A stretch of 64,000 bases of DNA, from assembly GCA_029553475.1 (NCBI GenBank), contig JAKPKV010000114.1:265088-329087 (forward strand), written 5' to 3'. The notes under the pieces were generated by a model that ran no database searches, was not told the origin of the DNA, and was given only the letters and a program-made list of their open reading frames with translations. Positions 38,828-47,413 of the stretch are shown piece after piece. Numbering within the stretch: the stretch's first letter is position 1; each line of letters begins with the position of its first letter. The translations under genes were made by a program, and so were the position numbers. Origin of the DNA: Armatimonadota bacterium. GTDB lineage: Bacteria > Armatimonadota > Hebobacteria > CAIYQO01.

Positions 38828-40234
38828 ATGGCCACCTTCACCGTCACGCAGGTGCTCGACGCCACCAAAGGGCAACTGCTGATCTCCGGTCCGCAGCCGC
38901 GCTTCACCGGCGTGTGCACTGACACCCGCGCGCTGCAGCCGGGCGATCTCTTCATCGCGCTGAAGGGCGAGCGTGTTGACGGGCACGATTACCTGGACGC
39001 CGCCCGCGAGCAGGGCGCGGCGGGCGCGCTGGTGCAGCGGGAGGTGCCCGGCGTGGCGCGCCGCAAGACCTGCTGCGGCGCGTGGACGCTCATCGAGGTG
39101 ACGGACACCCTGTATGCGCTGGGCGAGCTGGCGCAGTATCACCGCCGGCGTTTTCAGCTCCCGGTCATCGGCATCACCGGCAGCGCGGGCAAAACCACCA
39201 CCAAGGAGATGACGGCGGCGATCCTCGCGCAGGAATGCGCCGTGCTGAAGACGCCGCGCAACGAGAATAACGAGGTGGGCCTGCCGCACACGCTGCTGCG
39301 CCTCACCGCCGAGCACCAGGCGGCGGTGGTGGAGTTCGGCATGCGCGGGCGCGGGCAGATCGGCTACCTGGCGGCGCTGGCGGCGCCCACCATCGGCGTC
39401 ATCACCAATATCGGCGTCACCCACCTGGAGCTGCTCGGCTCGCGGGAAGAGATCGCGCTGGCGAAGGCGGAGCTGTTGGACGAGATGGCGCCCACCGGCG
39501 TGGCGGTGCTGCCGCGCGCGGATGCCTGCTTCGCCCTGCTGCGCGCGCACGCCCCCGGGCCGGTGGTGAGCGTGGGGGAGACGGAGGAGGCGGATTATGC
39601 CGCGCGCGCGGTGACGCTGGACGACGACGGCCGCGCGCGCTTCACCCTGGTCACCCCGCGCGGCGACGCGCCGGTGCGCCTGGGCGCCGCCGGGCGGCAT
39701 CAGGTGCCCAATGCGTTGGCCGCCGCGGCGGCGGCGATGATCGCCGGCGCCAGTCCGGACGCGGCCTGCGCGGGGCTGGCCGCCTATCGCGGCGCCGCCG
39801 GCCGCATGCACGTGGTCGCCGCCCGCCGCGGCTTCCGCGTCATTGACGACACCTACAACGCCAACCCCGACGCCATGCGTGCCACCCTGCGGTGCCTGGC
39901 GGAGATGCCGGGCGCGCGCAAGGTCGCCATCCTCGGCGATATGCGCGAGCTCGGCCCCACCGAGCGCGACCTGCATCGCGAGCTGGGCCGCTACGCCATG
40001 ACCCTCAACCTCGACGCCCTCCTCGCCATCGGCGACCTGGGCCGCGACTACGTCGCCGGCGCCGACGACCCCCGCGCCCGCTGGTACCCCGACCACGCCG
40101 CCGCCATCGCCGCCGCCCGGGCATTCCTCGCCCCCGGCGACCTCGTCCTCGTCAAAGGCTCGCACGCCCTGGCCATGGACCGCATCGTGGCAGCGCTGGT
40201 AGAGGGGGGATGGGATGAAGAGGTGAAGAGGTGA
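38828..40234 (+). CDS. murF: UDP-N-acetylmuramoyl-tripeptide:D-Ala-D-Ala ligase MurF
   Basis: A 468-residue cytoplasmic ligase that adds D-Ala-D-Ala to complete the peptidoglycan pentapeptide. ATP loop GITGSAGKTTTKE at about 115-127, TPRNENNEVGLP at about 140-151, and DDTYNANPDAMRATL near 340 are the MurF marks. The last codons (DEEVKR) and the stop lie inside copy 3 of the composite repeat, so the C-terminus was extended or trimmed by that element. Start at ATG 38828. Confidence 0.95.
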   Translation: MATFTVTQVLDATKGQLLISGPQPRFTGVCTDTRALQPGDLFIALKGERVDGHDYLDAAREQGAAGALVQREVPGVARRKTCCGAWTLIEVTDTLYALGELAQYHRRRFQLPVIGITGSAGKTTTKEMTAAILAQECAVLKTPRNENNEVGLPHTLLRLTAEHQAAVVEFGMRGRGQIGYLAALAAPTIGVITNIGVTHLELLGSREEIALAKAELLDEMAPTGVAVLPRADACFALLRAHAPGPVVSVGETEEADYAARAVTLDDDGRARFTLVTPRGDAPVRLGAAGRHQVPNALAAAAAAMIAGASPDAACAGLAAYRGAAGRMHVVAARRGFRVIDDTYNANPDAMRATLRCLAEMPGARKVAILGDMRELGPTERDLHRELGRYAMTLNLDALLAIGDLGRDYVAGADDPRARWYPDHAAAIAAARAFLAPGDLVLVKGSHALAMDRIVAALVEGGWDEEVKR

Positions 40235-40360
40235 CAAGGTGAAGGGGTGACGGGGTGACAAAGGCCCGAAGGGCCAGAAGCCGTTAGCCACGGGTGGAGC
40301 GAGAGCGGAACCCGTGGGGCAGGTGCGTGATATATCCCAAAGTCCTGAAAGGACGACAGC
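40215..40360 (+). repeat. Composite 3'-end repeat, copy 3 (contains the murF stop)
   Basis: GAAGAGGTGAAGAGGTGACA run, then GGCCCGAAGGGCC, CCACGGGT...ACCCGTGG and GTCCTGAAAGGAC. The TGA of murF is one of the GTGA units of the run. Confidence 0.8.
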
Positions 40361-40399
40361 ATCGCCTGCCCGCGGCTCGATGGTCTCTCGCCCGCCCGT

Positions 40400-41917
40400 T
40401 CACAGTTCCAGCGACTCCTTGATGGCGCGGCGGAGGACGTCGTTGGGGACGGTGTCCACGAGCTGCGCCTCGCCGATGCGGGTGGGGAGGACGAAGCGGA
40501 CCTGGCCGGCGACGGCTTTTTTGTCGGTATCCATCAGGCTCATCAGCACGCCGGGGTCGGCTTTGGGGAGGTGCGTGGGCAAGCCAAAACGCTCCAGCAG
40601 GCGGGTGATGCGGTGGACCGGCTCGGCCTTGAGCAGGCCCAGGGCGTGCGCGATGCGCGCGGCCACCACCATGCCGACGGCCACCGCTTCACCGTGCGTA
40701 TAGCGCTCGTAGGCGGTGTAGGTTTCCACCGCGTGGGCGGTGGTGTGGCCGTAGTTGAGGATGGCGCGCAGGTTCGCCTCGCGCTCGTCCTGCTCGACCA
40801 CCCGCGCCTTGATCTGGCAGGAGCGGCGGATGATGTGGGTGATGGCCAGCGGCTCGCGCCGCAGCAGGTGATCCACGTGGCTTTCCAGAAAACCGAAGAA
40901 GTCGCCGTCGGCGATGACGCCGTATTTCACCACCTCCGCGATGCCACTGCGCAGCTCGCGCACCGCCAGCGTGTCCAGCGTGCGCGGGTCAATGAACACC
41001 CCCCGCGGCTGCAGGAAGGCGCCGATCATGTTCTTGCCCAGGGGATGATTCACCCCGACCTTGCCCCCGACCGAGCTGTCCACCTGCGCGAGGAGGGTGG
41101 TGGGCACCTGCACGAAGCGGATGCCGCGCTCGTAGGTGGCGGCCACGAAGCCGGCGAGGTCGCCGATGACTCCCCCGCCCAGCGCCACGATGACCGCTTG
41201 TCGGTCCACCTTGCGCTGGATGAGGTCGCCGTAGAGGCGGCCGGCGGTCTGCAGGCTCTTGTAGCGCTCGCCCGCCGGCACCGACAGCGCATGGCAGGGC
41301 AGGCCCGCCGCCTCGATGCCCGCGCGCACGGCGTCGCCGTAATGGCGGTACACCGACCGGTGGCTGATGAGCACGACGGAGCTGACTCGCTCGGGCAGCC
41401 GCGCGAGGAAGGGGCCGACATCGGCGTGGCAGCCGTCGGCGATGCGGATATCATACGCGCGCTCGCCGAGGTGCACGCGCACCTGATTGAGCCAGTCGAG
41501 CACCTGCTCGACCGCCTCGACGGGTTCGAGGGTCATGGCATCCACCTCGATGTCCCCAGGGGGAATCGCGGATTGTCGGCTCTCCAGCATCTCTCGCATC
41601 TTTGCCAAGGGTTCAGCCACCTTCTGCTCAGGTCGTGTTCCGGTCCGCGCGCCCGCGCGCCGGGAGGGTGTCATCGCGCCGGCGATCAGCCGCACCAGCG
41701 GCCCGGCCCGGCGCGCCAGCTCCAGGGTGTCCGGCGCCGTCAGCAACGCGCCATCCACGGTTACCACCGCGCTCGTCTCGTCGGCGATGAGCGCGGCCAT
41801 GCCTTCCGCGTCCAGCGTCATCGCGTCCAGGAAGGGCAGCCGCAGTCGCGCCGCCAGCATGCGGCCCACGGCGGGGGCGTCCGTTCCCGGGAATCCGGCC
41901 AGCAAGAGGTGCGTCAT
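40400..41917 (-). CDS. aroB: Degenerate shikimate kinase fused to 3-dehydroquinate synthase
   Basis: About 505 residues. Residues about 155-505 are 3-dehydroquinate synthase (second step of the shikimate pathway): VALGGGVIGDLAGFVAATYE for NAD binding, KYGVIADGDF, and NYGHTTAHAVE for metal binding. Residues 1-150 look like shikimate kinase (LLLAGFPGTDAPAVGRMLAA), but the P-loop that should read GxxGxGKS/T has no lysine or serine, so this domain cannot bind ATP in the usual way. AroK-AroB fusions are known in other bacteria; the loss of the P-loop is the odd point. ATG 41917 overlaps the aroC stop (ATGA). Confidence 0.88.
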   Translation of the reverse strand: MTHLLLAGFPGTDAPAVGRMLAARLRLPFLDAMTLDAEGMAALIADETSAVVTVDGALLTAPDTLELARRAGPLVRLIAGAMTPSRRAGARTGTRPEQKVAEPLAKMREMLESRQSAIPPGDIEVDAMTLEPVEAVEQVLDWLNQVRVHLGERAYDIRIADGCHADVGPFLARLPERVSSVVLISHRSVYRHYGDAVRAGIEAAGLPCHALSVPAGERYKSLQTAGRLYGDLIQRKVDRQAVIVALGGGVIGDLAGFVAATYERGIRFVQVPTTLLAQVDSSVGGKVGVNHPLGKNMIGAFLQPRGVFIDPRTLDTLAVRELRSGIAEVVKYGVIADGDFFGFLESHVDHLLRREPLAITHIIRRSCQIKARVVEQDEREANLRAILNYGHTTAHAVETYTAYERYTHGEAVAVGMVVAARIAHALGLLKAEPVHRITRLLERFGLPTHLPKADPGVLMSLMDTDKKAVAGQVRFVLPTRIGEAQLVDTVPNDVLRRAIKESLEL

Positions 41918-43095
41918 TCGTCCGCGCTCCGTCGTGTCGTCATCCGGGCGGCGCGCTCCGCGGTCCGCGCCCATGATACATGGAGTTCGTCGAGCGAATC
42001 GCCGGAAAAACACTCAAGGATGCTGGCGGAGAGCACAAACGCGACCATCGCCTCCGCGACGACCCCGGCAGCGGGGACCGCGCAGACGTCAGAGCGCTCG
42101 GAATGCGCCGAAACCGCTTTCCCGGTTGCCAGGTCCACTGACGGCAACGGCGTGATCAGTGTCGGGATGGGCTTCATCGCCACCTGCACAACCAACGGCT
42201 CACCGTTGGTTATACCACCTTCCAGCCCGCCGGCGTTGTTCGTTTGTCGCACAATGCCCCCCGGACCGGGATAGATGGCGTCGTGCACCGCTGACCCCGG
42301 GCGGTGCGCCACCCCGAAGCCGAGGCCGATCTCCACCCCCTTGATGGCCGGGATGCTCATCAGCGCGCCGGCCAGTTGGCCGTCCAGCTTGCGGTCCCAC
42401 TGCACGTGGCTGCCCAGCCCCACGGGCAGGCCGGTGGCCACCACCTGCACCACCCCGCCCAGCGTGTCGCCGGCGGCGCCCGCCCGGCTGATGGCCGCGC
42501 GCATGCGCTCCGCCGCGTCCGGATCGGCGCAGCGCACGTCGGAGGCATCCGCCGCCGCTTCCAGCGCAGCGTAATCGCGCGTGTCGGGATGGGCGTCCAC
42601 CCCGCCGATGACCAGCACGTGGCTGAAGACGCGGATGCCCAGCGCGCTCAGCAGGCAGCGCGCCAGCGCCCCCACCGCCACTCGCGCCGCCGTCTCGCGC
42701 GCGCTGGCGCGCTCCAGGATGTTGCGCAGGTCAGCGGTGCCGTATTTCACCATCCCCGCCAGGTCGGCATGGCCGGGGCGCGGCATGGTGATGGGCGGCG
42801 GCGGCGCCGCCGGCTCGTCGAACTGGGCCATGCGCTCCGTCCAGTTCGCCCAGTCGCGGTTCTCAATCGTCAGCGCGATGGGGGAGCCGAGCGTCGTGCC
42901 GAAACGCACGCCGGCGGTGATGCGCGCGGTGTCGCGCTCGATGCGCATGCGCTGCCCGCGCCCAAACCCCACCTGCCGCCGCGCCAACTGCGCGTTCACC
43001 GCCTCTTCCGTCACCGGCACCCCGGCGGGCATCCCTTCGAGGATGGCCGTCAGCGCGGGGCCGTGCGACTCGCCGGCTGTTAAAAATCGCAACAC
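41914..43095 (-). CDS. aroC: Chorismate synthase
   Basis: A 393-residue enzyme that makes chorismate from EPSP with reduced FMN, the last step of the shikimate pathway. It opens with LRFLTAGESHGPALTAILEG, the family signature, and has ERASARETAARVAVGALA and a C-terminal RPDP-less end as in bacterial forms. It starts at GTG 43095 with GGAG upstream. It is the first gene of a two-gene operon with the AroB fusion. A perfect 32-bp inverted repeat lies 17 nt upstream of its start. Confidence 0.95.
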   Translation of the reverse strand: MLRFLTAGESHGPALTAILEGMPAGVPVTEEAVNAQLARRQVGFGRGQRMRIERDTARITAGVRFGTTLGSPIALTIENRDWANWTERMAQFDEPAAPPPPITMPRPGHADLAGMVKYGTADLRNILERASARETAARVAVGALARCLLSALGIRVFSHVLVIGGVDAHPDTRDYAALEAAADASDVRCADPDAAERMRAAISRAGAAGDTLGGVVQVVATGLPVGLGSHVQWDRKLDGQLAGALMSIPAIKGVEIGLGFGVAHRPGSAVHDAIYPGPGGIVRQTNNAGGLEGGITNGEPLVVQVAMKPIPTLITPLPSVDLATGKAVSAHSERSDVCAVPAAGVVAEAMVAFVLSASILECFSGDSLDELHVSWARTAERAARMTTRRSADE

Positions 43096-43111
43096 GATCG
43101 TCTCCGTAGTA

Positions 43112-43180
43112 GCGGGTTCACCTCTCCCCCCGGCCCCCTCCCCTAAGCGGGGAGGGGGCCGGGGGGAGAGGTGAACCCGC
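43112..43180. repeat. Perfect 32-bp inverted repeat (strong hairpin)
   Basis: 43112-43143 and 43149-43180 are exact inverted copies around a 5-nt loop. The arms include CACCTCTCCCCCCGGCCCCC. It lies between two minus-strand genes, just before the aroC start, so it would be in the 5' leader or act as a terminator of the MidA-like gene. Confidence 0.85.
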
Positions 43181-43244
43181 GCGATGGTCTATTGTACCCC
43201 GCGCGGCGCGGCGAGGACAAGGGCGGCGGTGAATGGGCGATAAG

Positions 43245-44417
43245 TTACAGCCGCGGCGGGGGGATGTCGCGCAGCGCGGCGGCGTTGGCCCGGCGGGCGG
43301 CGGGGCGCAGGGCATCGAGGTCGCCGCCGGCGCCGCGCGCCTGGACGAGCAGCTTCGCGTCACCGAGGCCGTTCTCGCCGGTGCGCACCAATTCCAGCAT
43401 GGCGCGGCGGTCTCGCGGGCCGGCCTGCGCGAGCCAGCCCTCGATGCCGAGGTCGAGGAGGGCATGGTGCTGGGTCACCAGCCCGAGCGGAGCCAGTCCG
43501 CCCTCTTTCCCGATGGCGACCAATGTGGAAAAATCCACCTGCGCGAAGAGATCCTGCCTGCCGAGCCGCGCCAGCAGGTCATCGCTGGCCGTCTGCCGGT
43601 AGTAGGCGATGAGGGAGCCGTATTTGCGCGCGGGCGTGAACAGCGCCGTCGCCAGGTGGCCGAAATCCATGGTGAGCACGAACCCGCGCTCCAGCGCCCG
43701 CGCCGCCTGGCGCATCCACGTCACCGCCGCCAGGTTCACGTCGGCGATCTGCCCCTCAGCCAGCGTGATGCCGAGGCGGTCGAAGTAGGCCCGCAGGTCG
43801 GGGGTGGAGAGAGCGCCGTCCTGCCAGCAGCCCTCATCCCCCTGGCCCAGCGGTTGAGGGGGGACGGCGGTGACATACCGCTCGCGCAGTTCTCCCCCGC
43901 GCATCACCACCCGATGCACGGGAAAGGCATCCACGAGCTCGTTGGAGAGGATGAGGCCGGTGACGTTTGGGGGGAGGATGTCGGTCCAGGTGACCCGGTC
44001 GCCCCCCTCCGAAAGAGAGCTCCGCAAGCGTTCCCGCTGCATCGCCCGGTGGCGGGGGGAGCGTTCCAGCATGACGTAGCGCAGCGCCGCGAACATCGCC
44101 GGCAGGCGCGCCCGCGCGTGGTCGAGGAACGCCGCCGCCAGCGCCCCGCGCCCGCCGCCCATCTCCAGCACGCAAAATGGGTCGGGGTGCCCCAGCAGCG
44201 CCCAGCACTGCGCCGCCTGCCGCGCCAGCAGCGCCCCGAAGGCGGGATGCTCCTCCGGCGCGGTGACGAAATCCCCCTCAGGCCCGAGCAGCGCGTGCGC
44301 CGTGTAATACCCGCCTTCGGGGTGATACAGCGCCACCTCCATCACCTCGGCGAAGGTGAGGGGGCCGTGGTCGGCGAGGCGGCGCTGGAGTTCGGCGAGG
44401 ACGGCGGGGTCATGCAT
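43245..44417 (-). CDS. SAM-dependent methyltransferase, MidA/NDUFAF7 family (DUF185)
   Basis: About 390 residues. MEVALYHPEGGYY and an FVTAPE block near the N-terminus, then the SAM-binding FCVLEMGGGRGALAAAFLDH and ILSNELVDAFPVHRVV, match the family. In mitochondria the relative methylates an arginine of complex I; the bacterial role is not settled. Start ATG 44417 is tentative (44441 and 44462 are also in frame). Confidence 0.85.
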   Translation of the reverse strand: MHDPAVLAELQRRLADHGPLTFAEVMEVALYHPEGGYYTAHALLGPEGDFVTAPEEHPAFGALLARQAAQCWALLGHPDPFCVLEMGGGRGALAAAFLDHARARLPAMFAALRYVMLERSPRHRAMQRERLRSSLSEGGDRVTWTDILPPNVTGLILSNELVDAFPVHRVVMRGGELRERYVTAVPPQPLGQGDEGCWQDGALSTPDLRAYFDRLGITLAEGQIADVNLAAVTWMRQAARALERGFVLTMDFGHLATALFTPARKYGSLIAYYRQTASDDLLARLGRQDLFAQVDFSTLVAIGKEGGLAPLGLVTQHHALLDLGIEGWLAQAGPRDRRAMLELVRTGENGLGDAKLLVQARGAGGDLDALRPAARRANAAALRDIPPPRL

Positions 44418-44511
44418 GCGGAGTTGATGCCAACTCGGCATGCATGAGTTCAATCGCCGCAATTTGGATGACGATGAAGTCTATAGCGTAAGGTTTCACC
44501 CTGTCCTCTTC

Positions 44512-44683
44512 TCAGAGCCTGTTGGCGAATATTTGTTCGCTAACTCGCTTGATCTCACCACGCCAGGCTGTGTCACGATTGTTCGCGGTATCGGGCCTGG
44601 ATACGACCGAAAAATCGTGACACAGCCTGACACGCCGATCTCGGCGCGATCTGACAAACAACTATTTGTCAACAGGCTCTCAG
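44512..44683. mobile_element. MITE-like element with long imperfect terminal inverted repeats
   Basis: The left half from AGAGCCTGTTGGCGAATATT is an imperfect inverted copy of the right half ending AACAGGCTCT. A near-perfect inner pair, CAGGCTGTGTCACGATT and AATCGTGACACAGCCTG, lies at about 44571-44629. It is about 170 bp, AT-richer than its surroundings, and has no open frame. Clear target duplications were not found. Confidence 0.6.
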
Positions 44684-44836
44684 CAATCGTAGTCCGCGCC
44701 CTCCGCGGCGCGTGGTGTCGAGTTTCCACACCGTGTTGCGGGTAGACGCGCTGCCGCGACGGCAGGCATTTCCCGCTTGGCGACACGGGGTGTATGATTC
44801 GACACCACGCGCCGCGGAGGGCGCGGACTACGATTG
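44684..44836. mobile_element. MITE-like element with perfect 38-bp inverted repeats
   Basis: 44684-44721 (CAATCGTAGTCCGCGCCCTC...) is repeated exactly inverted at 44799-44836 around 77 bp. A related half-copy stands at 19739-19775. No open frame. Confidence 0.65.
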
Positions 44837-44910
44837 ATGTTATTACGGGACGCGTCGTCCCCCATCGCGGGCGGACGACACGCGGGCGGATGGCCAATCC
44901 GCGCTCCCGG

Positions 44911-46242
44911 CTACGCCCGTGCCCCCACCGTGAATTGCGGCAGGTAGGCCGCGTTCTGCTGCAGCATGGCGTCCACCATCTCCTTGATTTCGGCGAGGGA
45001 GAGGACGGCGCTGGTGAGCGGATCGTAGCAGATGGCCTGGTAGAGCAGGCGGGCGTCGCCGGTGAGGGCGGCGTCCACCGCCATCTCTTCCACCGCCACG
45101 GACAGGTTGTTGAGCGCGGCGAGCTGCGGGGGCAGCGCGCCGACGTGGATACAGTTGAAGCCGCGGCGGTTCACCACCACCGGCACCTCCACGCAGGCGC
45201 CCGCCGGCAGGTTGGTGATGAGGCCGGTGTTCGGCACGTTGCCGTTGAACGCATACGGCTCCCCGCCCAGGTAGGCGTTGATGATGGAGGCGGCGTATTC
45301 ATGGCCGCGCGCCAGGCTGATGGGCTCGTCCTTGGCCAGCCACGCCTCGGTCTCTTGCCGCCACACGTCCTCGCGCCGCAGGTATTCGTTGAGGATGTAG
45401 GCGTAATGGCCGGGATTCCAGCCGGTGCCGTGGGTGCAGTATTGCTCGATCAGGTCGGGGCGCTTGCGGAACCAGGGATTGTACTCCGAGTTATGCCCGC
45501 TGGATTCGGTGACGTAGTAGTCCAGCGCCAGGAACATCTCGTTGCGCACCTGCTCCTCGTTGTAGACGTCGGGACGGCTGGTGATCGCCTCGCGAATGAG
45601 CGGGTAGGCGTCTTGGCCTTTCCAGAGGAAGTGCAGATACCACGCCTGGTGGTTGATGCCCGCGCAGACGTAATCAATCTCCGCCATCGGCGCGCCGATC
45701 CAGGTGGCGAGCATCCCCGCCGTGCCCTGCACGCTGTGGCAGAGGCCGGTCACCTGAATCGTCGAGGTGCGCTGCATGGCGCGGCAGAGCATCGCCATCG
45801 GGTTCGTGTAGTTGAGCAGGATGGCGCGCGGGCACAGGCGCTCCATGTCCCGGCAGATCTCCACCATCACCGGGATGGTGCGCAGCGCGCGAAAAATCCC
45901 GCTGGGCCCGCGGGTGTCGCCGACATTGGTATCCACCCCGAACGCTTTCGGGATTTCAATGTCGTGGCGCCATACCTGCACGCCGCCGGCGAGGATGGTG
46001 CAGAGCACGGCGTCCGCGCCGTCCAGCGCCGCCGCGCGGTCGGTCGTCGCCGTCACCGTCGCGGGATAGTTCCCCTGGGCGATGATCTTTTCCGTCGCCC
46101 GCTGCGCGAAGTCGAGGCGCTGCGGGTTGACGTCCATGAGCGCGATCTCCGCGTCGCGCATCGCCGGGAAGGTGAGGATATCGCGCACCAACCCGCGGGT
46201 GAACCCGAGACTGCCGGCGCCGATGAAGGTGACTTTCGCCAT
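44911..46242 (-). CDS. Glycoside hydrolase family 4 (alpha-galactosidase/alpha-glucosidase type)
   Basis: A 443-residue NAD- and metal-dependent hydrolase that works by oxidation and elimination. The Rossmann loop [17 protein letters not shown] opens the protein; [12 protein letters not shown], the metal-binding GLCHSVQGT and [13 protein letters not shown] are the GH4 marks. The CHS form is typical of the MelA/AglA-like group, so an alpha-galactosidase or alpha-glucosidase is most likely. Convergent repeats lie behind its stop. Confidence 0.9.
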   Translation of the reverse strand: MAKVTFIGAGSLGFTRGLVRDILTFPAMRDAEIALMDVNPQRLDFAQRATEKIIAQGNYPATVTATTDRAAALDGADAVLCTILAGGVQVWRHDIEIPKAFGVDTNVGDTRGPSGIFRALRTIPVMVEICRDMERLCPRAILLNYTNPMAMLCRAMQRTSTIQVTGLCHSVQGTAGMLATWIGAPMAEIDYVCAGINHQAWYLHFLWKGQDAYPLIREAITSRPDVYNEEQVRNEMFLALDYYVTESSGHNSEYNPWFRKRPDLIEQYCTHGTGWNPGHYAYILNEYLRREDVWRQETEAWLAKDEPISLARGHEYAASIINAYLGGEPYAFNGNVPNTGLITNLPAGACVEVPVVVNRRGFNCIHVGALPPQLAALNNLSVAVEEMAVDAALTGDARLLYQAICYDPLTSAVLSLAEIKEMVDAMLQQNAAYLPQFTVGARA

Positions 46243-46511
46243 GGCATGGCCTCCAATGTGGGCTGGAGGTTATTTCGCGGCGGGACGCCCGGTTCCTTCC
46301 CGATTGGAAAAATGACGCATAGAGTGTAGAGACCACACTTACCCGCGACTACCCGCCAGCCGTTTGGCATTTAGCAGCGCGAAACGCAACTCTGGTCGCA
46401 GCTGGTAGCGCCGGCGGCAAAGCGCAGGTCCACCGGGGCGGTAAAACGTCTTCCCGCTGTCCAGCAGGATGGTGACGCGACTGTGCCGGTGGGGACACCG
46501 GCGCTCCCAGG
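46243..46511. other. Intergenic region with a duplicated dtd end
   Basis: It holds a 34-bp copy of the dtd 3' end at 46443-46476 and the hairpin GCCGGTG/CACCGGC at 46485-46502. No gene. Confidence 0.6.
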
Positions 46512-46547
46512 TTAAAACGCCTTCCCGCTGTCCAGCAGGATGGTGAC
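46443..46547. repeat. Direct repeat of the dtd 3' end
   Basis: AAAACGTCTTCCCGCTGTCC...(46443-46476) and AAAACGCCTTCCCGCTGTCC...(46514-46547) differ by one base over 34 nt. The second is the true end of dtd, so the first is a short duplication behind the stop. Confidence 0.75.
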
Positions 46548-46961
46548 CGGGCCGTCGTTCACCAGCGCCACGCGCATCATCGCCTGGAAGACGCCCTGTT
46601 CGACGGGGACGCCGTGGGCGCGCAGGCGGGCGCAGAAGTACTGGTAGAGGCGATCCGCTTCATCGGGCGGGGCGGCGGCGCTGTAGCCGGGGCGGCGGCC
46701 GCGGCGGGCGTCGCCGTACAGGGTGAACTGGGAGACGACCAGCGCGGCGCCGCCGGTGTCCAGCAGGCCGCGGTTCATCTTCCCGTCATCGTCGAGGAAG
46801 ATGCGCAGGTGGGCGATCTTCTCCGCCAGGTAGTCAGCGTCCGCCTCATCGTCCCCCTGCCCGACCCCCAGCAGCACCAGCACCCCGGCGCCGATGGCGC
46901 CGACGATCTTGCCCTCGACGGTGACGGACGCGGATGACACTCGCTGGACGACGGCGCGCAT
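46512..46961 (-). CDS. dtd: D-aminoacyl-tRNA deacylase
   Basis: A 149-residue proofreading enzyme that removes D-amino acids from t[21 protein letters not shown] opens it; the active-site [17 protein letters not shown] and the C-terminal [11 protein letters not shown] (Gly-cisPro loop) are complete. Length is normal. A GC hairpin (46996-47005/47019-47028) lies upstream of its start. Confidence 0.95.
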   Translation of the reverse strand: MRAVVQRVSSASVTVEGKIVGAIGAGVLVLLGVGQGDDEADADYLAEKIAHLRIFLDDDGKMNRGLLDTGGAALVVSQFTLYGDARRGRRPGYSAAAPPDEADRLYQYFCARLRAHGVPVEQGVFQAMMRVALVNDGPVTILLDSGKAF

Positions 46962-47413
46962 GGGCGAACCCTCCCGGCGGAAGTATAGCGGGGGAGGGCG
47001 CGGGCGGTCAAAGGGGATGCCCGCGCCCGACGCGGTTGCCCAATTTCGTGAAGATTTCCGTCACGACATTGTTCTACCAGTTGCGAATAGCATCGCGACC
47101 TGCTCTACGATACTTTTGCGCCAGCCAGGCGCTGGGCGTGCGCCGCGTGTGCCCGCGGCCGGCACCGGGACGTGCGGCGCCACGCAGGCACGACCGGCAT
47201 GCGCCCCGGGAACCGGACGCGCCTCATCGATCAGAGAAAACGACGGTGTCTGACGAGTGTCATTTCGTTCAGCAGAAGCTGATGAAGCACTGTCGCCTTC
47301 AGGTGTGCAGGATGCGACGCTGACCACAACTGGTATGAGAAACTCAGCAGCGTCGGCTCCCCATGCAACGGCGTTGAGCCAAGAGCGCAGACACGACCTC
47401 CTACCGGGGGGGC
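46962..47413. other. Intergenic region
   Basis: 450 bp with the hairpin GGGCGCGGGC/GCCCGCGCCC (46996-47028). Nothing else is recognised. Confidence 0.4.
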
